Source: an uncultured Bacilli bacterium (lineage in GTDB: Bacteria; Bacillota_I; Bacilli_A; RF39; UBA660). Taken from it: 39,713 nt of DNA. A model generated the notes under the pieces. It saw only the letters and a list, made by a program, of their open reading frames with translations, did not search any database and had not been told where the DNA came from. This document shows, one piece after another, positions 26,397 to 34,940 of this stretch (the stretch's first letter is position 1; each line of letters begins with the position of its first letter). Made by a program: the position numbers and the translations under genes. Location of the stretch: positions 1-39,713 of the forward strand of contig CALVVO010000006.1 of NCBI GenBank assembly GCA_944363885.1, written 5' to 3'.

Positions 26397-26425
26397 AAAA
26401 ATTAGTAATAACTACTAATTTTTTT
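26395..26425. terminator. Bidirectional terminator between HD gene and tRNA-Arg
   Basis: AAAAAATTAGTA pairs with TACTAATTTTTT across a five-base loop; T-tracts on both strands can stop the HD gene transcript and the minus-strand tRNA transcript. Confidence 0.8.
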
Positions 26426-26437
26426 ATTATACTAAAG

Positions 26438-26514
26438 TGGCGTCCTTGGGCAGATTCGAACTGCCGACTTACGACTTAGGAGGTCGTTACTCTATCCAGC
26501 TGAGTTACAAGGAC
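26438..26514 (-). tRNA. tRNA-Arg (anticodon CCU)
   Basis: On the minus strand the 77-base gene folds into a full cloverleaf: acceptor GTCCTTG/CAAGGAC with discriminator G and encoded CCA; D-arm with AACTCAGCTGGATAGAGT; anticodon stem ACGAC/GTCGT around the loop CTCCTAA, giving anticodon CCT (reads AGG); and T-arm with GTTCGAATC. An extended -10 (TGATATAAT, plus-strand 26530-26538) stands just upstream. AGG is a less used Arg codon than AGA in these genes. CCA is encoded. Confidence 0.95.
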
Positions 26515-26654
26515 ATATACAACACTGACATTATATCACAAATATATATTTTTTTCTAATAAAATAAAAGATATTATTTTCAACCCACTTATTAACTTGG
26601 TAAATAATTTAAATATAAATTACATTTTATTCATATACATTATTGGAGGTTATA

Positions 26655-27983
26655 ATGTTTGAAAATAAAAAAATATTTATATTAGGAATGGCAAGAAGCG
26701 GGTATGAGGTAGCAAAAGTTTTATCTGAACATAACAATCAAATAACAATAACGGATGAAAAAGACCAAAATCCAATACACGTAAAAGAACTATTAAAATT
26801 AGGCATTAATTTTATTAAAAGTGATAAACCCAGTGAATTAATTGATGACACATATGATTATCTAGTTAAAAATCCAGGTATAAATATTGAACACCCTGCA
26901 GTTAAAAAAGCAATTAGTTTAAACATACCTGTCACAAATGAGGTGGAAGTAGCATATAGTTACTTACCAAAAAATATTAAAATAATTGCAATCACTGGAT
27001 CAAATGGTAAAACAACTACAACTACCATGATATATGAAATTTTAAAAAAAGCATTATTGCCAGTTTTACTTGGCGGGAATATAGGTTACCCAGTGTGTTC
27101 ACTAGTTGGTAAGGCAAAAGAAAATGACATTTTAGTATTAGAAATCAGCTCACACCAATTACAAGATATGGAAAGTTTTAAGGCCGACATCAGCATAATG
27201 ACAAATTTGAATCCAGTACATTTAGATCATTTTGGCTCATACAAAAATTATAAAAAACAAAAATTCAAAATATTTAATAATCAGACCAAAAATGACTTAG
27301 CAATACTAAATAAAGAAAATAGCGATATAATGTCGGAGGAGAAACAAATTAAAGCGACAAAAATATTTTTTTCCAGCAAACAAAAAAGTAATTGTTATAT
27401 AAACAAAGGTACAATATATTATGAAGGCGAAGAAATTATAAAAACAAACGAAATTGCAGTTAAAGGCACACACAACTATGAAAATGCTATGTGTGCAATT
27501 ATAGTAGCTAAAACTTTAGGGGTATCAAACAAAATTATAAAGCAATTTTTTAAAGAATTTAAAGGAGTTGAACATAGAATAGAATTTGTGAGAGAACTAA
27601 ATGGAGTAAAATATTATAATGATTCCAAAGCGACAAATACAGAGTCAACAAGCATTGCACTATCATCGTTTAAAAATCCAACTATACTGCTACTAGGAGG
27701 ATTAGATAGAGGACACTCCTTTCAACCACTTTTACCATTTATGAAAAACGTTAAATTCATATTAGCGTATGGAAAAACAAAAGATAGAATAATTGAATTT
27801 GCAAAAGTTAATAACTTTAAAGTGGAAAAATATGATTCATTGCCAGAATGTGTAAAAAGAGCTTATGTCATTTCAAAGCCAGGGGATATTGTGCTACTTA
27901 GTCCAGCATGTGCTTCATGGGATCAATATGAAAACTTTGAAAAAAGAGGAGAAGAATTTAAAAAGAATGTATTTGAACTATGA
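26655..27983 (+). CDS. murD: UDP-N-acetylmuramoylalanine-D-glutamate ligase
   Basis: Adds D-Glu to UDP-MurNAc-L-Ala in cytoplasmic peptidoglycan precursor synthesis. 442 residues. N-terminal UDP-binding domain (KKIFILGMARSGYEVAKVL), ATP loop GSNGKTTTTTMIYEIL (about 116), catalytic LEISSHQLQ and NLNPVHLDHFGSYKNY, and the C-terminal ligase domain (GGLDRGHSF, LLSPACASWDQYENFEKRGE). ATG 26655 follows TGGAGGT; a TTG four codons upstream is rejected. It stands apart from other mur genes. Its presence with a class B PBP shows a walled cell. Confidence 0.96.
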   Translation: MFENKKIFILGMARSGYEVAKVLSEHNNQITITDEKDQNPIHVKELLKLGINFIKSDKPSELIDDTYDYLVKNPGINIEHPAVKKAISLNIPVTNEVEVAYSYLPKNIKIIAITGSNGKTTTTTMIYEILKKALLPVLLGGNIGYPVCSLVGKAKENDILVLEISSHQLQDMESFKADISIMTNLNPVHLDHFGSYKNYKKQKFKIFNNQTKNDLAILNKENSDIMSEEKQIKATKIFFSSKQKSNCYINKGTIYYEGEEIIKTNEIAVKGTHNYENAMCAIIVAKTLGVSNKIIKQFFKEFKGVEHRIEFVRELNGVKYYNDSKATNTESTSIALSSFKNPTILLLGGLDRGHSFQPLLPFMKNVKFILAYGKTKDRIIEFAKVNNFKVEKYDSLPECVKRAYVISKPGDIVLLSPACASWDQYENFEKRGEEFKKNVFEL

Positions 27984-27999
27984 ACTTTACATTCTTTTT
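27960..27999 (+). terminator. murD terminator
   Basis: AAAAAGAATGTA (27960-27971) pairs perfectly over 12 bases with TACATTCTTTTT (27988-27999). The upstream arm is inside the last codons of murD. Confidence 0.8.
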
Positions 28000-28009
28000 A
28001 CATGCACTA

Positions 28010-28038
28010 TTGAATTTTAATGTAAATAAATATATAAT
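28010..28038 (+). promoter_or_regulatory. Promoter of the repeat surface protein
   Basis: TTGAAT (28010-28015), 17-base spacer, TATAAT (28033-28038), 53 bases before the ATG; ribosome binding site GGGAGG. Confidence 0.7.
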
Positions 28039-28091
28039 GAATTCACTAAGTAGAGTATGACTACTAATATGAGAGATGGGAGGTTAAAAAT

Positions 28092-29894
28092 ATGGCGAAC
28101 GATGCCAAAAATGAAAAAAAACAAAAAATAGATAAAGACTTTATAGAAGAAGAAAATAATGGAAAATTTATACTAGTTATAATATTATCTATTTTAGTGG
28201 TTTTAGCATTAATAATTGGATCGGTATATTATTTTAATAAAGACACTGAAGAGCCAGAAAAAGAAAATAATAAACCAGTAGAAGTTATTGATGATCAAGA
28301 TCTAGAAGAAGATGAAAACGAAGAACCAGAAATTGAGGAGAAAGAAGAAAGCACCTCAGTGTTTGAAGAAATTATAGCTGATAATCAAACTACTGAAGAT
28401 ACTAATGAAGAAAATCCAAATGAAGGTGGAGAAGTTCCAGTTGAAATTACATACACGGTTAAATACTTAAATGCATCAAACGAACAAATAGGTGAGGATC
28501 AATTAGTAAAAGATTTGTCTGATGCGATTGAACCAGCGGTTCCAGAAAAAGAAGGTTATAAAGGAACTTGGACTGGAATGTGTGATAATGAAACAAACGT
28601 CTGCACATACACGCCAAAATATGAAAAAATAATAGTTACTATGTCAGAAGGTTCAACATATAACATAAATTTAAACGGTAATGTAATTGAAGCGACAGGA
28701 TTAGTAATTGAAAATGGTACACGTGATGAAAATGGAAATAGAAGTTATATTGAGATAAAATTTATTGCACCAGACGAAATTACTAAAGAAATGGTAGAAG
28801 AAATGAAACTAACAATAACTACTGAAGGCGTAGATGGTGGTATTACAGAAAATGGAATAACAATTCTAGATAGCACAAAAGAAGAGATAGAAGAAGAAAT
28901 ATTTTATTTCAATTATACAGTAGCAGTAGACAATACTGAAGACTTAGTTTTACCAGAAATTGCTATAGACTGGGGAAACGGAGTAGAATCAAAATACACA
29001 ATAGATATAAATGGAATAGAAATACAAAGCTATGCTGAATATATAGGAATAACTAAACCAACAGTAGATGATGCTAACAAAGAAGGCACTTTAACCGGTG
29101 CAGGAGATGTAACATATGATATCAACGCAGAATTAGATAGTAATGAAGGAAATGTTACAAAGATAATAGTTGAAGGTGAAGTAAATAACTATGAAAATAA
29201 AACTGGAATTATGGAAGTCGTAGGTTTAGACAAATATAATAACATACTTACAATCAAATTTACTGCACCAGAAAATATAACGGACTTTACAAACTTAAAA
29301 GTTATTACTGAACAAAATACGTATGAGGGCCCAGGTTTACTAGATGGAGAAAATTACTTCTTTATGTATCAAGCAGTAGATCCAGGCACAACAAGCAATC
29401 CAAGAATAATAATAGATTGGGATGGAGATAGTGGTGAATTAAAACCTGAAACATACGTAATTAATACAGACACAATTAAATTAACTCCAACTGAAGAGTT
29501 AAAAAATACGGTTTCTTCAACTGAAGAATCTACTTATAATCAAAATTTGATTCAAAATCACGAAGGAGAAAATATAATCGAAGTAACTGGGGAAATCAAA
29601 TATAACGAAGAAAATAAAGGGTATTTGATTGAAACAACATTTAAGCCTGTAGAAGGAACATTTGTAGTTGAAGACAAAATTACAGTAACAGACAAAGACG
29701 GAAAAAATATCTACGAAAAAGAAAACCTTATCATTGACAGTGAAGGACATTTTAGTTATTCCCACACTGAGCAAGTAGAAAATACTAATTCTTCACCGGG
29801 TATAACAATTGACTGGAACGGAGGAGAAACGCAAGGTGGAGAAATAACATATAACTATGATATTTCTAATGTCGAATTAGTTCCAACTACTTAA
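28092..29894 (+). CDS. Membrane-anchored extracellular protein with three tandem domains
   Basis: 600 residues. A 24-residue cytoplasmic N-terminus, one membrane segment (about 25-48, FILVIILSILVVLALIIGSV), then an acidic Glu/Pro-rich stalk (50-115), a small MucBP/InlB-like beta domain (117-178, YTVKYLNASNEQIGEDQLVK to CTYTPKY), and three diverged copies of a roughly 130-residue beta-rich domain (about 182-312, 330-466, 470-598). Each copy opens with TYNIN, TYDIN or TYNQN and ends with an IDW motif (AIDWGNG, IIDWDGD, TIDWNGG) followed by a Y.I....I.L. strand. There is no LPXTG motif, so it stays held by the uncleaved N-terminal anchor. Unknown function; adhesion or wall contact is inference. 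Own promoter and terminator. Confidence 0.8.
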   Translation: MANDAKNEKKQKIDKDFIEEENNGKFILVIILSILVVLALIIGSVYYFNKDTEEPEKENNKPVEVIDDQDLEEDENEEPEIEEKEESTSVFEEIIADNQTTEDTNEENPNEGGEVPVEITYTVKYLNASNEQIGEDQLVKDLSDAIEPAVPEKEGYKGTWTGMCDNETNVCTYTPKYEKIIVTMSEGSTYNINLNGNVIEATGLVIENGTRDENGNRSYIEIKFIAPDEITKEMVEEMKLTITTEGVDGGITENGITILDSTKEEIEEEIFYFNYTVAVDNTEDLVLPEIAIDWGNGVESKYTIDINGIEIQSYAEYIGITKPTVDDANKEGTLTGAGDVTYDINAELDSNEGNVTKIIVEGEVNNYENKTGIMEVVGLDKYNNILTIKFTAPENITDFTNLKVITEQNTYEGPGLLDGENYFFMYQAVDPGTTSNPRIIIDWDGDSGELKPETYVINTDTIKLTPTEELKNTVSSTEESTYNQNLIQNHEGENIIEVTGEIKYNEENKGYLIETTFKPVEGTFVVEDKITVTDKDGKNIYEKENLIIDSEGHFSYSHTEQVENTNSSPGITIDWNGGETQGGEITYNYDISNVELVPTT

Positions 29895-29902
29895 GATATT
29901 TA

Positions 29903-29930
29903 AAAACACTCATAAAAATGAGTGTTTTAA
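29903..29930 (+). terminator. Terminator of the repeat surface protein
   Basis: AAAACACTCAT pairs perfectly with ATGAGTGTTTT across a four-base loop. Confidence 0.85.
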
Positions 29931-29978
29931 TTTCTTGAATCAAAGATAAGGACATAAATAATTAAAAAAATAAAAATA

Positions 29979-30007
29979 TTTATTTTATTTAAAATATATG
30001 ATATTAT
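29979..30007 (+). promoter_or_regulatory. Promoter of first lipoprotein gene
   Basis: TTTATT (29979-29984), 17-base spacer, TATTAT (30002-30007), in very AT-rich sequence, so support is modest. AAAGGAG follows before the ATG. Confidence 0.4.
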
Positions 30008-30031
30008 ATAAATAATAAAAGGAGATATGAT

Positions 30032-30544
30032 ATGAAAAAAGTTGTAATTGGTTTAATATCAATATTATTATTAACCGGATGTGGTAAATTAACTGAGGAA
30101 GAAGCAAAAACAGCTGCTTTAGATTCTTTAGAAAATGCTTTCTTAGCATCTTATATTGCTGATGGAATTGGGTTGGCTGTATTCGCAGATCAAACAATTG
30201 AAGAAGGGGATATTACTTGGTACAAAGTGGCTGACAATTATAGTACAGTAGACGAACTTAAAGAAATTGTCGACAAAGGATATAAAGGAGACGTGGCTGA
30301 CGATTTAAAAGAAACTATTGATAGTAAGTATAAAGTTATTGATGGTACGTTGTATTCAACAGGGACTGGAGGTTGTGCGTTGCCTTACGAAATAGAAACG
30401 GTTAGAGAAGACTTAAGTGAAGACATATCTATTAAGGAAATAAAATCTAGTAAAATAACAATAACATTAAATGAAACAGAATACACATTATCTAAAAAAT
30501 CAGGCAACTGGTTAAGTGAAATACAAATATTTAAATGTAATTAG
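30032..30544 (+). CDS. Lipoprotein, 170 aa, unknown
   Basis: A lipoprotein signal peptide MKKVVIGLISILLLTGCGK with lipobox LTGC (Cys at residue 17) leads to a 150-residue exported domain. Two more cysteines (GTGGCALP, and the one near the C-terminus, IFKCN) could form a disulphide. The order of the parts (WYKVADNYSTVDELKEIVDK, then YKVIDGTLYSTGTGGC, then a basic beta-strand end) loosely recalls the IseA/YoeB inhibitors of cell-wall endopeptidases, but the match is too weak to name. Maturation would need Lgt, encoded at 9247. Has its own promoter and terminator. Confidence 0.75.
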   Translation: MKKVVIGLISILLLTGCGKLTEEEAKTAALDSLENAFLASYIADGIGLAVFADQTIEEGDITWYKVADNYSTVDELKEIVDKGYKGDVADDLKETIDSKYKVIDGTLYSTGTGGCALPYEIETVREDLSEDISIKEIKSSKITITLNETEYTLSKKSGNWLSEIQIFKCN

Positions 30545-30571
30545 TAAAGTTTAGAAGAACTTTACTTTTTT
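30543..30571 (+). terminator. Terminator of first lipoprotein gene
   Basis: AGTAAAGTT (30543-30551) pairs with AACTTTACT (30558-30566) followed by T's; it begins at the stop codon. Confidence 0.8.
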
Positions 30572-30584
30572 ACTTTACTTTTTT

Positions 30585-30615
30585 ATTGAAAAATATTTTT
30601 TCAATATGATATAAT
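30585..30615 (+). promoter_or_regulatory. Promoter of second lipoprotein gene with inverted repeat over the -35
   Basis: TTGAAA (30586-30591), 18-base spacer, TATAAT (30610-30615). The perfect inverted repeat ATTGAAAAA-tat-TTTTTCAAT (30585-30605) covers the -35 and half of the spacer. It could be an operator; AT-richness makes chance repeats common. Confidence 0.5.
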
Positions 30616-30640
30616 TTTACTGACTAAAATAGGAGGATAT

Positions 30641-31105
30641 ATGAAAACAAAATTGATAATTTTAATAGCTTGCATATTACTAATATTAACAGGATGTGGA
30701 GTTAAACATGTTGATGGAGAACTAGAAGACATTATGAATGAATTATATAATGGAATATCAGAAGAAAAGTTACCTATGATGTTACAAAATACTGAACTAA
30801 CAGAAGAAAACATAGAAAATTATATTGGCACTAAAGATATTAAATGGAGTGAAGCAATTGCCTCAGAATCTATGGTTGGATCTATCGCTCATTCTGTAGT
30901 ATTAATTAGAATGAGTGAGGACGCTAATGAAAAAGACATAGAAGAAGCTAAAGAGATTATTAAAGAAAATGCAAACCCTAACAAATGGATATGCGTTACT
31001 GCAGACAAAGTAGATGTTATATCAAATGGGGACTTAATATTACTAGTTATGTCAGATGATGAAAAAGTAACAACCATTTCAGAAAATTTTAGTAAATTAA
31101 ACTAG
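30641..31105 (+). CDS. Lipoprotein, 154 aa, unknown
   Basis: Lipoprotein signal MKTKLIILIACILLILTGCG, lipobox LTGC with Cys at residue 19. The mature part is acidic and helical (ELEDIMNELYNGISEEKLPM) with a C-terminal beta segment (KWICVTADKVDVISNGDLIL). A similar architecture is seen in small uncharacterised lipoproteins of gut Firmicutes that repeat the term V.S.G..ILLVM; function is unknown. It has its own promoter; its terminator starts at its stop codon and lies just 15 bases before the next gene. Confidence 0.75.
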   Translation: MKTKLIILIACILLILTGCGVKHVDGELEDIMNELYNGISEEKLPMMLQNTELTEENIENYIGTKDIKWSEAIASESMVGSIAHSVVLIRMSEDANEKDIEEAKEIIKENANPNKWICVTADKVDVISNGDLILLVMSDDEKVTTISENFSKLN

Positions 31106-31130
31106 ACTTTCAAGCAAAGAAAGTCTTTTT
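31104..31130 (+). terminator. Terminator between lipoprotein and MBOAT genes
   Basis: AGACTTTC (31104-31111) pairs with GAAAGTCT (31119-31126) followed by T's. The MBOAT ATG comes 14 bases later with its AAAAGGAG ribosome binding site, so no room remains for a promoter. Confidence 0.75.
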
Positions 31131-31144
31131 AAAAGGAGAACACT

Positions 31145-32518
31145 ATGGTTTTTTCAAGCATAACCTTTTTATATTACTTTTTACCAATAACACTCATATT
31201 TTATTTTCTTATGCCTCAAAAACTAAAGAATTTAATTTTACTTATAATGAGTTTATTTTTTTACTTTTATGGCGAACCAAAATACATAATAGTACTAATA
31301 TTTTCTTGCATATATAATTACTATTTTGGCAAACTTATAGAAAAAAGCAAACACAAAAAGATATATTTAATTATAAATCTAATAACAAATTTTGGAATAC
31401 TATTTTATTTCAAATATTTTAATTTCTTTTTAGAAAACATTAATAACTTCATTGGTACAAATTACAGCATATATATTATAATGCCCATTGGAATAAGTTT
31501 TTTTACATTCCAAGCTACAAGTTACATAATTGACATATACAAAGGAAAAATCAAAAGTGCAAAGAACATTCTCACTTTTGCAACGTATCTAACACTATTC
31601 CCACAACTAATAGCTGGACCAATTGTAAGATATGAGACAATAGAAAAAGAACTTAAAGAAAGAAAAGTGAATTTTGAAACGTTCGGAAATGGAGTTAGAA
31701 GATTTGTAATAGGTTTGTCAAAAAAAGTGTTACTAGCAAACGTATTAGGTGAACTATCGCAAAGTTTAAGTGTGATTACCACAAAAGCAATATTATCACA
31801 TTGGATAATAGCAATATCTGATACACTTCAAATATACTTTGACTTTTCAGGATATAGTGACATGGCTATTGGACTAGGACTAATGTTTGGGTTTGAATTT
31901 TTAGAAAACTTCAACTATCCATTAATAGCAAAAAGCGTAACTGATTTTTGGCATAGATGGCATATCTCATTATCAAGTTGGTTTAAAGATTACGTTTATA
32001 TACCACTAGGTGGCAGTAAAGTAAGCAATTTAAAGCGATACAGAAATATTTTAATTGTATGGATGATAACTGGTTTCTGGCATGGAGCAAGTTGGAATTT
32101 TATAGTTTGGGGTTTATATTTTGCAATATTTTTAATAATTGAAAAAGCGTTTTTATTAAAAATTCTAGAAAAGCATAAAATATTAAGCCATGTATACACA
32201 ATATTAATAGTTGTAATAAGTTTTGTTATTTTTAATAGAACAAATTTCAGCAATATACAGTTATTTCTTGAAAATATGTTTGGATTTGGAAACTTAACAT
32301 TTACAAATATAGAAACAAACTACTATTTAAAAAACTACACATTTATAATTTTAACTGCAATAATCTGTTCTATGTCTTATAAAAAAATATATATAAGAAT
32401 TAAAGATAACAAAGTTTTCAATTTTATCGAGCCAGTTATAATAATTGCATTATTCATACTTTGTACGGCATACATAGTAAACGAATCATTTAATCCATTT
32501 TTATATTTTAGGTTTTAA
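31145..32518 (+). CDS. MBOAT-family membrane O-acyltransferase (DltB/AlgI-like)
   Basis: 457 residues with about ten membrane segments. Family landmarks: the opening MVFSSITFLYYFLPITLIFY, WHRWHISLSSWFKDYVYIPLGGS, and GFWHGASWNFIVWGLYFA, which carries the catalytic His (H313). Such proteins move acyl groups across the membrane onto surface polymers. Followed 12 bases later by a DHHW-type protein, which is the standard pair for acetylating exported polysaccharide in Firmicutes. No dltA/C/D is present, so D-alanylation of teichoic acid is unlikely. Acetylation of exopolysaccharide or wall polymer is inferred. Polymer synthesis genes are not in this window. Confidence 0.9.
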   Translation: MVFSSITFLYYFLPITLIFYFLMPQKLKNLILLIMSLFFYFYGEPKYIIVLIFSCIYNYYFGKLIEKSKHKKIYLIINLITNFGILFYFKYFNFFLENINNFIGTNYSIYIIMPIGISFFTFQATSYIIDIYKGKIKSAKNILTFATYLTLFPQLIAGPIVRYETIEKELKERKVNFETFGNGVRRFVIGLSKKVLLANVLGELSQSLSVITTKAILSHWIIAISDTLQIYFDFSGYSDMAIGLGLMFGFEFLENFNYPLIAKSVTDFWHRWHISLSSWFKDYVYIPLGGSKVSNLKRYRNILIVWMITGFWHGASWNFIVWGLYFAIFLIIEKAFLLKILEKHKILSHVYTILIVVISFVIFNRTNFSNIQLFLENMFGFGNLTFTNIETNYYLKNYTFIILTAIICSMSYKKIYIRIKDNKVFNFIEPVIIIALFILCTAYIVNESFNPFLYFRF

Positions 32519-32530
32519 GGAGCAACAATT

Positions 32531-33613
32531 ATGAAAAATAAAATATTAAGTATATCATTCATCATCATAATATTTTCTTTATCAATAATAAGCATAATTT
32601 TACCAGACAAAGACATATCTGAAACAGAAAGAAGATACTTGATGCATTTTCCAACATTAAATATAAAAACAATATTTAATGGAGACTTTTTTGAAGAGTT
32701 TAACACATATACAGTTGAACAATTTCCATTTAGAGAAATATTTATAAAAATAAAAGGGCTAGCAACTAACAAACTATTTTTAAAAAAAGAAGAAAATGGA
32801 GTTTTTATAAAAGATGGAAATTTTTTTGAAATAAGTTCAAGTATAAATGACAAATCAATAGATTACTTCTTAGAACTAGTTACAAAAATAAAAAACAATT
32901 TTTCAAGTGAAAACATATACTATTCAATTATTCCAGACAAAAACTATTACACTAAAGAAGAAATACCAAAAATAAATTATAACGAATTAGTAGAAACAAT
33001 AAATCAAAATTTGCAAGACATAACATACATAAATATTTTTAACAAGTTATCATTAGATTCTTATTACAAAACTGATATACACTGGAAACAGGAAAAAATA
33101 GGTGAAGTAGTTAAAACAATAGCATTACACATGAATAACGAACCTATTGATATAAAATATAATAAATTAATATATGACAACTTTTATGGTGCACTTTATG
33201 GGAAAATACCTAATAACGAAAAGCCAGACACAATAACATATTTAATAGACGAAAACACAATAAATACAAAAGTTTTTGACTATGAAAAAAATCAGTATTA
33301 TAAAGTCTACGAAGAACAAAATTTAAAAAATATTGATTCCTATGATATATTTTTAGGAGGAGCTAAAGCATTATTAATAATGGAAAATAAAAACAGTAAA
33401 ACAGACAAAGAACTAGTTATATTTAGAGATTCATTTGGCAGTAGTTTAGCACCACTACTATTGCCATATTATAAAAGAATAACACTTGTAGATTTAAGAT
33501 ACATAAATAGTGACTATATAATAAATAATAATTTAATAGACTTTAATAATAACCAAGATATTTTATTCATATATGGAATTTCAATTATAAATAATAGTTT
33601 TACTTTAAAGTAA
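32531..33613 (+). CDS. DHHW/AlgX-N-like exported protein, partner of MBOAT
   Basis: 360 residues. N-terminal membrane anchor (about 5-23), then an SGNH-like fold of the AlgX/AlgJ (DHHW) group: ETERRYLMHFPTLN, the active-site segment YYKTDIHWKQE and the serine motif FRDSFGSSLAPLLLPYY. In most homologs the first motif reads TDHHW; here it is TDIHW, so the first His is Ile while the Asp and the second His remain. The nucleophile Ser is present. It is likely to complete acetyl transfer begun by the MBOAT protein, on the outside of the membrane. No terminator with a T-tract follows. Confidence 0.8.
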   Translation: MKNKILSISFIIIIFSLSIISIILPDKDISETERRYLMHFPTLNIKTIFNGDFFEEFNTYTVEQFPFREIFIKIKGLATNKLFLKKEENGVFIKDGNFFEISSSINDKSIDYFLELVTKIKNNFSSENIYYSIIPDKNYYTKEEIPKINYNELVETINQNLQDITYINIFNKLSLDSYYKTDIHWKQEKIGEVVKTIALHMNNEPIDIKYNKLIYDNFYGALYGKIPNNEKPDTITYLIDENTINTKVFDYEKNQYYKVYEEQNLKNIDSYDIFLGGAKALLIMENKNSKTDKELVIFRDSFGSSLAPLLLPYYKRITLVDLRYINSDYIINNNLIDFNNNQDILFIYGISIINNSFTLK

Positions 33614-33653
33614 AAAATTGATGTTAAAAAATGTAAAGTATTATACAAAAAAA

Positions 33654-33682
33654 TTTACCAAATTTTACATATGTAGTAAAAT
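33654..33682 (+). promoter_or_regulatory. FIST-operon promoter with central palindrome
   Basis: TTTACC (33654-33659), 17-base spacer, TAAAAT (33677-33682). The spacer carries the perfect palindrome TACATATGTA (33666-33675), inside a larger imperfect one (TTTAC...GTAAA). A repressor bound here would block the promoter; no regulator gene is adjacent. Confidence 0.55.
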
Positions 33683-33756
33683 GATATTTATAAGGTAAGA
33701 TAATAAGCACAACAGTAGGTCCAAAAAGTAAAACATTAAAAAAGGAGAGTGATAAA

Positions 33757-34929
33757 ATGTTAAAAACTAAAGTTGGATACAGTGAAAACACAGATGCCTT
33801 TGAATCAGGCGTTGAAACAGCAAGAATGGCAAATGTAATAGAAAACCCACAAGTTGGATTATTCTTTACAAGCGTAGTACAAGATCAAGAAAAATTAATG
33901 GAAGGAGCAAAAAGTGTACTTGGAGATACACCTATCATAGGATGCACTTCATCAGCAGCAATATGCACACATGACGGATATTTAAATAAAGAAACAGGAT
34001 ATTCTGGCATGATGCTATTTGGCGGAGATGTAGAAGTAGTTACTGCAGGAAGCAAAAAAACAGATGAAACACCACGTGAAATAGGAAAAAGAATAGCAAA
34101 AGAAGCAATAAGTAAATTGACAGATAAGAGCAAAAAACCTGACTATTTATTTATGACTGCAAGCCCAGCAAATGAAGAAGACTATTTAAAAGGAATTCAA
34201 GACGTTATTGGAGATGTTCCAGTATTTGGTGGTTCAGCAGCTGATAATACAGTTGAAGGCAAATGGAGTTTATTAAATAACGGAGAGATATTTGCAGACG
34301 GATGCGTAATAGCAATTTTCTATACAAACGGAGAAATTAGAAATTTATATACAGGAGCATACCAGGAAACAAATAATTCTGGAATAATATCAAAAGTAAA
34401 TGGAAAAAGAACTCTAGTAGAGATAGATAATGAACCAGCAGTTAAAAAATATGCTGAATGGACTGGAAAATCAGTTGAATCATTAATGGGTAGTAATTTA
34501 TTAACTGAAACAATATGTAATCCATTAGGTGTTAAAGATCCAATTGGAAATGTAATTGCAGTTCGTCACCCAATGTTTGCAAATGACGACTATTCAATGA
34601 ACATTGGTGCTGACTTAGCATTAAATACAGCAGTTATTCAATTAACTAACACACCAGAAGGAATATTAAATTCAAATGCTGAAACAGTAAATAAAGTAAA
34701 TACATTAATGAATTCAAATGTACAAAGTTATTTCCTAGTACATTGTGGTGGAAGAAGATTAGGTTTAGCATTAGCTAACATAGAAGACAAAATTTATCCT
34801 GAAATCAAAAAAGCAATACCTAACAAAGAATTTTTAATGGTATTTACATTTGGTGAATATGGTAGAAGCGAACACTCTGCAAATACAGTAGGTGGACTAT
34901 CACTATCATTTACAGCAATTGGCGAATAA
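33757..34929 (+). CDS. FIST-domain protein (FIST_N plus FIST_C)
   Basis: 390 residues without signal or membrane segment. FIST_N spans about 1-195 (GLFFTSVVQDQEKLMEGA, PIIGCTSSAAICTHDGY, VFGGSAADN), FIST_C about 210-385 (RTLVEIDNEPAVKKYAEW, FLVHCGGRRLGLALAN, TFGEYGRSEHSANTVGGLSL). FIST domains are predicted sensors of small molecules, commonly fused to signalling modules; this one stands alone, as the first gene of an operon with aldehyde and SDR dehydrogenases. A ligand-sensing or substrate-handling role for that pathway is inference. The ribosome binding site is AAAGGAGAG; the next ATG is 11 bases after the stop. Confidence 0.9.
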   Translation: MLKTKVGYSENTDAFESGVETARMANVIENPQVGLFFTSVVQDQEKLMEGAKSVLGDTPIIGCTSSAAICTHDGYLNKETGYSGMMLFGGDVEVVTAGSKKTDETPREIGKRIAKEAISKLTDKSKKPDYLFMTASPANEEDYLKGIQDVIGDVPVFGGSAADNTVEGKWSLLNNGEIFADGCVIAIFYTNGEIRNLYTGAYQETNNSGIISKVNGKRTLVEIDNEPAVKKYAEWTGKSVESLMGSNLLTETICNPLGVKDPIGNVIAVRHPMFANDDYSMNIGADLALNTAVIQLTNTPEGILNSNAETVNKVNTLMNSNVQSYFLVHCGGRRLGLALANIEDKIYPEIKKAIPNKEFLMVFTFGEYGRSEHSANTVGGLSLSFTAIGE

Positions 34930-34940
34930 GGAGATGAAAT

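Noticed and set aside
33598-33615. Perfect 18-base palindrome TTTTACTTTAAAGTAAAA at the end of the DHHW gene, considered as terminator
   Set aside because: It has no loop and no T-tract behind it, and is made of AT-rich codons; kept only as a curiosity.
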